From: Nitrosotalea sp.
GTDB lineage: Archaea > Thermoproteota > Nitrososphaeria > Nitrososphaerales > Nitrosopumilaceae
Length of the DNA stretch: 49,114 nt
Reading direction: 5' to 3'
Assembly: GCA_025449485.1 (NCBI GenBank)
Contig: JANWJG010000038.1
Coordinates: 1-49,114, forward strand
Every line of letters starts with the position of its first letter. The stretch's first letter is position 1. This document shows positions 1 to 7,571 of this stretch, in pieces. The notes beneath the pieces are model-generated. The model saw only the letters and a list, made by a program, of their open reading frames with translations, did no database searches and was not told where the DNA came from. The position numbers and the translations under genes are program-made.

Positions 1-1230
1 AGAAGACACTTGAGTGATACAAAAAGACAAGGTAGAGTGCAATCTGTCAACTGTTTCATGGGCAACCAAAGAGAAATGGTGGGACAACTTGCAGCAGGAA
101 ACATTCCAGCTTTGCTTGGACTGGAACACGCAAGAGCAGGTCAGACTTTATCATCTGTACCTGGCATTCCAGCATTTGAGGGAATCCAATATGTATCAGA
201 GCCTGTTGTGCAAATTGCAGTAGAGCCAAAACATCCTAAAGACTTGCCAAGACTAGTTGAAGCATTAAACCGTATTACAATAGAAGACCCTAACTTGGTT
301 GTAAAAATTAACGAAGAATCAGGTGAGACTGTAATTGCCGGCATGGGTGTGTTACACCTTGAAATTGCAACTGCACTAATTGCAGATGCCAAGGTGGATA
401 TTGTCACATCACAGCCATTGATCAATTATAGAGAGACAATTCGAGGTGGTGCAGGACCTATCATGTCAAAATCACCTAACAGACACAACAAGATATTCAT
501 GAAGGTTGAACCATTGGATGAGAAAATTGCTGAGATGATACGAAACGGTACACTAAACGAATACAAGGACAAGAAGGAAGTTGCCAAGATTCTCAAAGAA
601 GCAGGCTGGGATGGAGACGAGGCAAAACGTGTCATGAGATTTGATATTAGAGGTAATGTAATGGTAGATGGAACCAAAGGTGTCCAGTTTGTGGGAGAAT
701 CTACCGATTCTATACTATCTGGCTTTGAAGACTCTGTAAAGGAGGGTCCTCTTGCAAGAGAACAGGTAAGAGGATGCAAGTTTACATTCCATCATTTCGT
801 TCCACACGAGGATCCAGCCCACCGAGGCTTGTCCCAGTTGGGACCTGCTGCAAGAAGAGCCTGTACGGGTGTCATGCTTTTGTCTAATCCTGTTTTGCTA
901 GAGCCAACACTTGGAATCGAGGTACGTGTGCCACAAGAAATGATTGGAAACGTTGCAGGTGTGATATCAGGTAAAAGAGGCAAGGTGCTAAACATGGAAC
1001 AAAAAGGTGTCATACACATAATATCAGGTGAGCTTCCAGCATCTGAAACATTTGACTTGTCTGAAATAATGAGAGGCCAGACTGCAGGACGTGCCATGTG
1101 GAACACCCACTTTAAGGCATGGACTCCGGTACCAAACTCTATTTTGACCAAGGTAATTGCTGATATCAGAAAGAGAAAGGGATTGTCACCAGAAGTGCCA
1201 ACTCCAGACGAATACGTCGACAGCGAGTAA
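1..1230 (+). CDS. fusA: Translation elongation factor EF-2, C-terminal part (5' end outside window)
   Basis: The frame is open to the left edge, so 409 C-terminal residues of a family usually ~730 long are seen. EF-2 is the ribosome-translocating GTPase. The GTPase domain is missing here; the end of domain II and domains III-V are present. The segment at 811-850 reads DPAHRGLSQLGPAARR, the archaeal/eukaryal EF-2 diphthamide loop, and the His codon at 820-822 is the expected diphthamide site. The TTG at position 10 is an internal codon and not the start. The 3' end is complete (TAA). Identification is near certain. Confidence 0.97.
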   Translation, partial: RRHLSDTKRQGRVQSVNCFMGNQREMVGQLAAGNIPALLGLEHARAGQTLSSVPGIPAFEGIQYVSEPVVQIAVEPKHPKDLPRLVEALNRITIEDPNLVVKINEESGETVIAGMGVLHLEIATALIADAKVDIVTSQPLINYRETIRGGAGPIMSKSPNRHNKIFMKVEPLDEKIAEMIRNGTLNEYKDKKEVAKILKEAGWDGDEAKRVMRFDIRGNVMVDGTKGVQFVGESTDSILSGFEDSVKEGPLAREQVRGCKFTFHHFVPHEDPAHRGLSQLGPAARRACTGVMLLSNPVLLEPTLGIEVRVPQEMIGNVAGVISGKRGKVLNMEQKGVIHIISGELPASETFDLSEIMRGQTAGRAMWNTHFKAWTPVPNSILTKVIADIRKRKGLSPEVPTPDEYVDSE

Positions 1231-1281
1231 AAAGGATACGCCCCCTCTTTGTACCTAAAAAATCCCGCTGTCTAGATTATA

Positions 1282-1335
1282 ACGAAAGTTATGATTTGTT
1301 GGAGAGAAGTTAATTATTACGAAAGTTATGATTTG
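1282..1335 (+). repeat. 17-bp direct repeat in front of the secreted-protein gene
   Basis: ACGAAAGTTATGATTTG occurs at 1282-1298 and again at 1319-1335, a 37-bp period. The second copy ends 4 nt before the TTG start of the downstream gene. An AT-rich box (TAATTATTA, about 1311-1319) lies between them at the distance expected for a leaderless TATA box. The repeat could be a tandem operator or a small duplication. Confidence 0.6.
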
Positions 1336-1339
1336 CTAA

Positions 1340-2026
1340 TTGAAACATAGTAGATCAGTTATTTTTGCATTCTCTTTTCTAGTTGGCGGATTAATGACAG
1401 GATTATCACTTAATGCATATGCGCAAACATCTGATCTTATTGTCTTGGATCAAAGAAATAACCATGGGCAATTTTCAATAGATAACGTTCACGTAGTTGA
1501 GAAGCAGTACTATAAAGTAATTTTTATGGACGTTCATGTAAAAGTCAAAGATTTAGCACTTGAAGATATTGCAGACGTTTACTGGACTAGCATAACATTG
1601 ACCAACGAAAATGGTAAAAAATATTCTGCGGAAGGAAGGGATGGTCCAGATTGTAAGAAAGACTGGGATGGAACTTTTTGGGATAGCACGACTGTCAAAG
1701 GCTCAGATGGTGGAATTGGCATGCATTCATTTTGCTACATGGTAGAAAAAGAATTTCATAATTTCAAAGTCTATTACATAATTCCTTTTAACAATCTCAA
1801 CAATCCCTACACTCCATTTCAGATCGGAAACATTGTTCTAGACCAATCCAATGATCCTACTTCAACTCCATCTTCAAGCTCAACTGATTCAAACCCATCT
1901 TCTTCAATTCCATCCATATCTAGTGCTAGCCAATCTGCTACTAACATATTTGAACAGTTGATGAATTTTCTAAGACAAATTTTTCATTTCATGATATTAG
2001 GAACTTCTTTCCTAAATGACTCTTAA
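1340..2026 (+). CDS. Secreted, C-terminally anchored protein of unknown function
   Basis: 228 residues starting at TTG. Residues 1-29 form a clear signal peptide ending AYA|QTSD. The mature part is beta-rich and contains two Cys (DGPDCKKDW and MHSFCYM) about 40 residues apart that could pair outside the cell. Residues ~170-200 are a Ser/Thr/Pro-rich stalk and the last ~25 residues are hydrophobic, consistent with surface anchoring. The 3' end overlaps the next gene (Cas1-like) by 11 nt, so the two are probably co-transcribed. No family recognised; it may be a DUF4352-like domain, which is a weak guess. Confidence 0.8.
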   Translation: MKHSRSVIFAFSFLVGGLMTGLSLNAYAQTSDLIVLDQRNNHGQFSIDNVHVVEKQYYKVIFMDVHVKVKDLALEDIADVYWTSITLTNENGKKYSAEGRDGPDCKKDWDGTFWDSTTVKGSDGGIGMHSFCYMVEKEFHNFKVYYIIPFNNLNNPYTPFQIGNIVLDQSNDPTSTPSSSSTDSNPSSSIPSISSASQSATNIFEQLMNFLRQIFHFMILGTSFLNDS

Positions 2027-2663
2027 AGGAAAGACAAATCATTACAACGTCAAATTCCTCAAGGGTTACGGATTCTCAATCAAGGTAAAAGATTCAAAAA
2101 TTGTATTGAAGAATTGCCCTGATCCTTTCAAAGAACCTGAAGTTGAAGAGTGGTATGTCAACAATATGCCGTATGAGAAAATTGTAATGTCAGGAAAAGG
2201 CTACGTGTCCACTGAGGCATTATCCTTACTCTCCCAACATCATAGGAATTTGATTCTAGTTGATACATACGGAAGGGCTACAACGTATCTAAATCCTTCA
2301 TCAATTCCATCAGGCTGTATTTTACAAAAATTACACGCCACTATTGATACTCTGTCATTACCATATATGGAAATAATGTTTCAAGTAACTCGAACTATTA
2401 GAAAGACAACAACTGCACTTGCAATCATTAAAAGTCTGCGAGAAGTAGGAGTGTCTGATGAAGAACAGGTCTGTCACAAATTACAACAATATTACAGGTG
2501 TAGCATTTCAGATTGTTTTGACAATCCACAGTACCTAAGAAAAGTTCTAGATGAGATTTATGGAGATCGTTCAAGAGAAATTACAAAGTTAATCCACCAC
2601 AACTTAGGAGAAGACGTAAATCATATCTCTACCGAATGTTTTCTTGAAGCTTTAAGCAATTAG
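2016..2663 (+). CDS. Cas1 N-terminal-like domain fused to a small helical domain
   Basis: 215 residues, ATG start inside the end of the upstream gene. Residues ~8-95 look like the beta-rich N-terminal dimerisation domain of Cas1: FLKGYGFSIKVKDSK, then EKIVMSGKGYVSTEALSLLS, then LILVDTYGR. The catalytic alpha-helical domain of Cas1 (metal-binding Glu-His-Asp) is absent, since the whole protein is only 215 residues against ~320. Instead, residues ~125-213 match the C-terminal domain of the free-standing protein at 4460-4891 (pattern G-x(n)-Y-x4-DC[FY]D[NH]P-x-YL-x2-VL-x3-YG). No cas genes or CRISPR array are nearby. It is therefore unlikely to integrate spacers; a nucleic-acid-binding or regulatory role is inference. 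Confidence 0.85.
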   Translation: MTLKGKTNHYNVKFLKGYGFSIKVKDSKIVLKNCPDPFKEPEVEEWYVNNMPYEKIVMSGKGYVSTEALSLLSQHHRNLILVDTYGRATTYLNPSSIPSGCILQKLHATIDTLSLPYMEIMFQVTRTIRKTTTALAIIKSLREVGVSDEEQVCHKLQQYYRCSISDCFDNPQYLRKVLDEIYGDRSREITKLIHHNLGEDVNHISTECFLEALSN

Positions 2664-3056
2664 AGCATCATCAATCAAAGGTAACAGTTTTATCGATACT
2701 ACTTTTATGGGATTTTCATAAATCTCTCAAGATTAAGAAATACTGAAGATGTCTTCAATAGCAACATGTTATCGGTTATTTTTGACAAATTCGCCTGTGC
2801 AAGTTTTCAAATGCAACATGGCTCATTTTGCCATCAATGAAGTCAAAAGCATCTATTTCTAGATCTTTTTTATTGCTTTTTTGGTGTACGTCTTCCATGA
2901 ATTATAATACAATCCATTGATGATTAACACTAGCAAGTCTTTTCTTGTAACACTATGGTCCTATTACTGATTAATTGAGTTATTTCCAACAAATCATAAC
3001 TTATGCCATAATGTAGTTGTCGGTGCATGGCAGATGTTTGCTGAACAAATTCCTGA
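2664..3056. other. Intergenic stretch without a recognisable gene
   Basis: AT-rich, with frequent stops in all frames. I see no conserved coding fragment, tRNA or clear repeat. It lies downstream of the Cas1-like gene and abuts the fibronectin-like fossil on the opposite strand, so it is probably decayed sequence. Confidence 0.5.
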
Positions 3057-3236
3057 CTAACATTGAATATTCAAAGTACACGTAGATCCTGTAGGTTGAG
3101 TAGTTGGTGTAGTTGAAAGTATACTTGCAAATACAGCAGGAGTGGCAGATCCACCACCATTGGCGTTATACGAGCTCACTTCATAATAATGTGCATTCAC
3201 ATTTGGAACATACAAGTTATTATATCTTAAATCCTA
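3057..3236 (-). pseudogene. Fossil of a fibronectin type III surface protein (C-terminal piece)
   Basis: On the minus strand a 58-codon frame between two stops reads, in part, VNAHYYEVSSYNANGGGSAT then PAVFASI, then a Thr/Pro-rich tail ending TCTLNIQC. The pattern Y-x-VSSYNANGG-S is the F/G-strand end of an FN3 domain, typically followed by a Thr/Pro linker in archaeal surface proteins. There is no start codon, signal peptide or upstream continuation, because the promoter of the divergent gene at 3248 occupies its 5' side. It is best read as the stump of a deleted gene. Confidence 0.6.
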
Positions 3237-3247
3237 TTGGGAATTTT

Positions 3248-3706
3248 ATGAAACTCAAATTGGTAATAATTGGGATAGTTATTGCCACATCTTCAGCGAT
3301 ACTTTATGTAAAAACACCAAGTCTCATTTCTCAGATGGTACATTCTATGATGGTGATGGCAGGACCCTCAACTTCTTCCTCGTCCTTCAATACTTCAAGT
3401 ATGCTCCATGCTATGGGATATCCATCAAGAACTGTCGTCATTCCAATCATACAGTCTTCATTTATAGGATTTGGAATTATGGGATTAATCATGACTATCT
3501 ATGGAATGGCAGCAAAAAAATACAAAAGGCAATTTGTAGCAAAAAGTTCTCCGGACCAAGAACCTGGAACAGAAGAACCCACTGCTAATTCTCAACCAGA
3601 TAATCCACAGAAAAATTACAAGGCCTTAAGCAAATTACAAGAAAGATTAGCGAATGGTGAAATTACTACAAGTGAATTTGAACGAATAAAGAAACTTTTA
3701 GATTAA
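3248..3706 (+). CDS. Two-helix membrane protein with C-terminal SHOCT domain
   Basis: 152 residues from the ATG at 3248, chosen because a TATA-like TTATATCTT lies 27 nt upstream and the next residues start the first hydrophobic segment (KLVIIGIVIATSSAILYV). A second membrane segment is at residues ~70-92. The final ~30 residues (LSKLQERLANGEITTSEFER) fit the SHOCT pattern (L-x2-L-x2-L-x2-G-x-IT-x2-EF), a short helical hairpin at the end of many membrane or secreted proteins and thought to mediate oligomerisation. The linker is Pro/Glu-rich. Function unknown. Confidence 0.8.
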   Translation: MKLKLVIIGIVIATSSAILYVKTPSLISQMVHSMMVMAGPSTSSSSFNTSSMLHAMGYPSRTVVIPIIQSSFIGFGIMGLIMTIYGMAAKKYKRQFVAKSSPDQEPGTEEPTANSQPDNPQKNYKALSKLQERLANGEITTSEFERIKKLLD

Positions 3707-3903
3707 TCAAAAATTACCTACACTGAACATTTTGCAATCATGTTCGCTATTTTTGAGAACATGTACCATTGGTTACGCCAAATTTTATTTAAGGTGCGTT
3801 CACATTTATGTCAGGTTCATGTGCAAATTTGTCAATGTTACAGACTAGTCTTGCGTTAGTTTTTTTGAGATTGTTGTTGAAAATTCTCTTTGATCTTAGA
3901 TTG

Positions 3904-4179
3904 TTAGGATCCGATGTGGTAAGATAGTGGTATTGATTGCCTGGCAGTATCTTTAATCCTAGACATGTTAAACCAAAACAAATTTCTTACTTGCTTTGTA
4001 CGACTCAGCATAAACAACGCAAAGGCTCCTTCAAAATACGATATGCTTGAGAGTGGATTTTGATGGGATATCTGGAGTGCAGTTAATAGAATTGTTATAC
4101 TTGACATTGCAAGAACTGTAGAATAGTACATGGTGTATTTCTTGGCCTCTGGGTTGTGAAAAGATGAGGGCAATTTCAT
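3904..4179 (-). CDS. Small membrane protein, hypothetical
   Basis: 91 residues with two hydrophobic segments (residues ~18-37 and ~47-60). On the minus strand a TTTTAAAT box lies about 30 nt before the ATG, consistent with a leaderless transcript, and this supports the gene. The C-terminus is Arg/Lys-containing and probably cytosolic. No family recognised. Confidence 0.6.
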   Translation of the reverse strand: MKLPSSFHNPEAKKYTMYYSTVLAMSSITILLTALQISHQNPLSSISYFEGAFALFMLSRTKQVRNLFWFNMSRIKDTARQSIPLSYHIGS

Positions 4180-4459
4180 AAAATACTATCTTCTAATCTA
4201 GCATTTAAAACCCGTCTGCCAATTTTGGAAATATGTCATCTGTCTATTTATCAATAATTTAGAATAGGTTAGTTTGGTCTATTATGTGACCTTTAGATTT
4301 CAATTTTACCTTACACCTCATTGAGTTTGTCGAACAAAATACTGTGCTTGATGTGTATACATAGCCTTGTACCGCACATGTACCGTACTATGTGCCTAAA
4401 TTAGTATCCAAAAATGGGAAATATTGCTTATTGTTATCTAATATTAGAAAACTTTATCT

Positions 4460-4891
4460 ATGAATCTGGCGATTTATGGATCCATGATTAATGAAACAAA
4501 TCCATGGCATAGTCAGGAAATAGTTTCAAATTCAAAGATGATGCGAGCTAGTTCTGAATCCGCAAGAATTCATGATGAAAAAATACTAAATCAAAACTTT
4601 GGATATGGTGTAAGTGATACCGTTGTACAAAAAGCCATGGTTACTGTGGTAATAGAAAAAGTTCTTTTAGATATTGGCAAGCCGACATATGATAAAGTAT
4701 TGAGGGCTCTATATACAGAATATCACAGTTATCTACCTGATTGTTATGATCATCCTGAATACTTGGCTAATGTACTACGCCAAACATATGGAATTTCATA
4801 CAAATCTATAATTAAAAATATAGAACTTGAGCTCACAGAGTTCTCGTATAAGCACAAAATTCAAAACTTTCTAACTGTAATAGTCAAATAA
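4460..4891 (+). CDS. Helical-domain protein, free-standing relative of the Cas1-like fusion's C-terminal domain
   Basis: 143 residues. Residues ~55-140 are predicted helical and align with residues ~125-213 of the protein at 2016-2663: both have G-x6-V-x3-L-x3-Y, then DC[FY]D[NH]P-x-YL-x2-VL, then YG-x5-I-x2-I-x3-L and a C-terminal FL. The N-terminal ~50 residues are low in hydrophobic residues and look disordered. The size resembles the small output domains common in thaumarchaeal signalling proteins, but I cannot name the family. It is monocistronic. Confidence 0.8.
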   Translation: MNLAIYGSMINETNPWHSQEIVSNSKMMRASSESARIHDEKILNQNFGYGVSDTVVQKAMVTVVIEKVLLDIGKPTYDKVLRALYTEYHSYLPDCYDHPEYLANVLRQTYGISYKSIIKNIELELTEFSYKHKIQNFLTVIVK

Positions 4892-4946
4892 CTCTCTGTT
4901 AGCACCAAAATCTTGGCCTTGTCTTGCATGTGGTTATATGTGGTAA

Positions 4947-5096
4947 CTGCAAATAACTCGTAAATACACATTCAAGGTCATTTCAGTCTCAAAGCATGCG
5001 AGGGTGGAAAACTTGCGCTACCAAACAGATGCTAGAGAATGCGTGGAAGAAAGACTAGCAGATATTTTAGAAACAAGTGGCAATTATCCGTCATGA
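4947..5096 (+). pseudogene. Possible gene remnant or very small protein
   Basis: An uninterrupted 49-codon frame with protein-like composition ends ENLRYQTDARECVEERLADI then LETSGNYPS and stop. There is no ATG; the only plausible start is the GTG at 5004, which would give 30 residues. It overlaps the 3' end of the convergent gene at 5084-5287. It may be the C-terminal stump of a helical protein. No family recognised. Confidence 0.3.
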
Positions 5097-5287
5097 TAAT
5101 AGTTTGGCTGTTTTGTCCAACCTTTCTTCTTTCCAAACTCTGTTAGTAAATTCATGATTTCATCATAAGAATCTTGAGTTATTATCTCACGGTCTATTAT
5201 CTGAGAAAGTATGGATTCCAGTCTCATATGTTTACTTTCAATCATATTTGTCAAGTCGTTAATTGCTTGCTTGATATCATCAGACAT
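5084..5287 (-). CDS. Small helical protein, hypothetical
   Basis: 67 residues, charged, predicted as two amphipathic helices (residues ~3-35 and ~39-52), with a polar aromatic tail ending NYYHDG. It has no membrane segment or Cys. ATG start at 5287. Unrecognised; the composition is typical of real small archaeal proteins. Confidence 0.55.
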   Translation of the reverse strand: MSDDIKQAINDLTNMIESKHMRLESILSQIIDREIITQDSYDEIMNLLTEFGKKKGWTKQPNYYHDG

Positions 5288-5486
5288 AACACCTCTAGAT
5301 CTTATCCGAGTTCTAAACCTTTACTGAAATAACATTTCCATGCGTAATTTGGTGAGGTTCTATTTTTTTGACAGTGAATGAAAAGACAAATCCTCTCTTC
5401 TGTGACATTGCCTAAGATAACTTTGTAATATGGAACATTAAGATTCGTTGAAAATTGTCTAAGATTAATACAAAAAATTGGTGCTG

Positions 5487-5735
5487 TTAAAATGAGGTTT
5501 TACGTACTAGCGATTTTTGTCTTAGATGATATTTTGTACTAAAACCAAAGTGTTTCAATTCAGAGTATATCTCAAGCAGATCATAATAGCTAGGCTTGAT
5601 TTTTCCAAGGTCTTCTCTGCTTATTCCAAACTTGTTTATTACATCCAAGAGGAAATCCCTGTTAACTAGGCCAATAACATGTGATCCGTCGTCTCTTATA
5701 ATACAATGACCTAATCTTACAGTTGTTTCATGCAT
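5487..5735 (-). CDS. Small protein, hypothetical
   Basis: 82 residues. The N-terminal part (TVRLGHCIIRDDGSHVIGLV) looks beta-stranded, followed by two helices and a basic tail (RQKSLVRKTSF). A TATA-like ATATAAAAAATT lies ~22 nt before the ATG, with a perfect 14-bp palindrome immediately upstream of it (5772-5785). Function unknown; a small regulator is one possibility. Confidence 0.55.
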   Translation of the reverse strand: MHETTVRLGHCIIRDDGSHVIGLVNRDFLLDVINKFGISREDLGKIKPSYYDLLEIYSELKHFGFSTKYHLRQKSLVRKTSF

Positions 5736-5771
5736 AACTAGTCAAACAATTTTTTATATTTATGGTTGGTC

Positions 5772-5785
5772 TTCCAAATTTGGAA
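5772..5785. promoter_or_regulatory. Perfect 14-bp palindrome, candidate operator
   Basis: TTCCAAATTTGGAA is its own reverse complement. It lies ~37-50 nt upstream of the minus-strand gene at 5487-5735, next to that gene's TATA-like box, where an archaeal dimeric repressor or activator would sit. Confidence 0.45.
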
Positions 5786-5989
5786 ATTGTAAACGTATGT
5801 TGACGTTATTCTGGAACCATTCCTGATAACCTTGTAATTTCCTGAATACTGGGTCTTTCAGGCACAAAGGGGCTCTAACAGCAAATAGGGGAAAGAACAA
5901 CTTCTTGATTATTGTTGTATCTTAATTGGTTAGCTGCTATCTAAAAGTTGACAATATTTTTTTAATAATAAATACGAAAAGTTGGATCA

Positions 5990-6250
5990 TTGGGTCCAGT
6001 CACAGTACCACAGAATTTCTTGAGGGTTATGGATGATGCAGTAAATGACAATATGGAAAAGGCTGCCAAGAAAAAGGGTATGCCAGTTCATGAGTTGTTC
6101 ATGATATTTCAAGAGTCTGGGTGGCAAAAAGATGCTGCTAATAATCCGATGCAACTTGATGCAATTAGCAGAAAATATGATAGAGTAGAAGTACGTGAAA
6201 ATAAGGTCGATACTGAATACAAGCAGGAATATCTTGTATACGTTAGCTAA
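5990..6250 (+). CDS. Small soluble protein, hypothetical
   Basis: 86 residues from TTG (in-frame ATG codons at residues 14 and 22 are alternatives). The sequence is amphipathic-helical and charged, with HELFMIFQESGWQKDAANNP in the middle and a beta-like C-terminus (EYKQEYLVYVS). An AT-rich TATA candidate (TTTTTTAATAAT) lies ~25-30 nt upstream. No family recognised. Confidence 0.6.
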   Translation: MGPVTVPQNFLRVMDDAVNDNMEKAAKKKGMPVHELFMIFQESGWQKDAANNPMQLDAISRKYDRVEVRENKVDTEYKQEYLVYVS

Positions 6251-6308
6251 AAATCAAACCTGTAGAAATATGGCTTGTTAATATAATCTAGTCTACAATT
6301 CAAAATAA

Positions 6309-6428
6309 TTGTCAGACGATAACTTTACCACTATACACAAAAGTACTGTGGAAGGAGCTCAAGCATATATCATAAAACCATTCAGTTTTACGGACGTGTT
6401 AAACGCCATAACGATGATACTAAACTAG
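6309..6428 (+). pseudogene. Remnant of a response-regulator receiver domain
   Basis: A 39-codon frame starting at TTG reads GAQAYIIKPFSFTDVLNAIT and ends two codons later. GA-x-A-Y-x-x-KPF is the hallmark beta5/alpha5 end of a REC domain, with the conserved Lys. The residues before it (LSDDNFTTIHKSTVE) fit the preceding strand and helix. The phospho-acceptor Asp region is missing and there is no gene upstream in frame, so this is a decayed fragment. Confidence 0.65.
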
Positions 6429-6500
6429 TGTATTAGTAACATCTTATCAATCCGCAATCTGTTGGAAATGATTTAAAGTCCATGTCCGAGTTACAATGTC

Positions 6501-6722
6501 GTGATTCGCAGTTATAAAATTCTAATAATTGGAGCCTGTATGGAACTTTTTGTTTTATCTAATATTGTAATTTACCATGTTTTTCTTTCTCATGCTCCGT
6601 ATAGTGTAATACTTGTTGCTCTTGGTAATGTGATTCATCCTATACTATTTGGAGGAGTATCTGTATTGTTAGCAGGGACAATAATCTTCTTTAGTGATAA
6701 AAGAAAGATTCAGAAAACCTAG
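6501..6722 (+). CDS. Two-helix membrane protein, hypothetical
   Basis: 73 residues from GTG. Two long hydrophobic helices (residues ~5-28 and ~35-65) are separated by HAPYSV, with a basic C-terminal tail (DKRKIQKT), which suggests both ends are cytosolic. It follows the receiver-domain remnant by 72 nt and may be what survives of a former signalling locus. No family recognised. Confidence 0.6.
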   Translation: MIRSYKILIIGACMELFVLSNIVIYHVFLSHAPYSVILVALGNVIHPILFGGVSVLLAGTIIFFSDKRKIQKT

Positions 6723-6962
6723 TGACATTCTTTGTGGTATCATCGTGTATGAATGCTAGTCAGTCATGCATTAACTCTGGTTCATATGTCTTGGACCCGT
6801 TTTGATAAGAAGTGATTTTTGCTAGAAGATTCGTGTTGTTTCACAAAAGATGTTTCTATGATATGGTATCTGGTGAGGATGAGGATTCTGAGGATGACGA
6901 TTAATGGATACATGATGAACTTGATGCATAATTCTTATAGACAATTTTGAGCCATAATTTTT

Positions 6963-7175
6963 ATGAAGACTCTGACAGGCCTGATTCTAATGTCATTACT
7001 GTTCATTATGACTGTACCGCATGCTCAAGCCCAAGTTAATCCTGGAAACGATCCTGTAATGTGGAGCTATGTGGACCCAACCCAATTTTGGGTTATACTT
7101 GTTGTACTGGTTATAGTCGGTGGAGGGTTTACGATATACTTTCGCAGAAAGCCTGCACCAAAAAATAACACCTAG
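6963..7175 (+). CDS. Small secreted, membrane-anchored protein
   Basis: 70 residues. Signal peptide with cleavage after AQAQ (residues 1-24), a short extracellular part with two Trp-containing stretches (MWSYVDPTQFW), and one membrane helix (residues ~43-60) with a basic cytosolic tail. A CTTATAGAC box ~27 nt before the ATG supports a leaderless mRNA. It converges with the next gene, overlapping it by 4 bp. Function unknown. Confidence 0.75.
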   Translation: MKTLTGLILMSLLFIMTVPHAQAQVNPGNDPVMWSYVDPTQFWVILVVLVIVGGGFTIYFRRKPAPKNNT

Positions 7176-7369
7176 GCTTTGGGTTTTACAGTCTTGCCCA
7201 TGAGTAATTTTTGCAATCCTGGAACCATCATGGATATGATTGCAACAAAACCAAAACCTGCTGCAAATAACGCGGCAGTATGGGATTCATACACACGCAT
7301 GACAAGAAACGATGCTGCTGAAAGGCCAAACATGATCAAGGATATTGCAAACATTGTGTTGATTTTCAA
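7172..7369 (-). CDS. Two-helix membrane protein, hypothetical
   Basis: 65 residues with two hydrophobic helices (residues ~4-25 and ~32-52) and a basic C-terminus (GKTVKPKA). The start is TTG at 7369; the ATG at residue 6 is an alternative. It is convergent with the gene at 6963-7175, the stop codons interlocking within 4 bp. No family recognised. Confidence 0.65.
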   Translation of the reverse strand: MKINTMFAISLIMFGLSAASFLVMRVYESHTAALFAAGFGFVAIISMMVPGLQKLLMGKTVKPKA

Positions 7370-7571
7370 TTTACAAACCCTTTGACCATACTAGATTTAG
7401 CAATTTCTACTGGAAAAAAGGCAGTACCAAGAGTAAATGATTTATCTTGTGTAAAATTATACATCCTAGACCACAAGGACTCTAACGGGATGATGTTAGT
7501 ATGGCAATCCTTTGACCGATTAGATGTACTGTGGTCAAATCCTTTTCTAATATGGGTATATTGTATCTGTA

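Noticed and set aside
2016-2663. Functional CRISPR adaptation module
   Set aside because: There is no catalytic Cas1 domain, cas2, other cas gene or repeat-spacer array in the window.
6811-6904. GTG-initiated ~30-codon frame ending in a run of Asp/Glu
   Set aside because: Short, preceded by a stop, no promoter or homologous motif. An FHKRCFYD segment hints at a lost zinc finger, but this is too weak to call.
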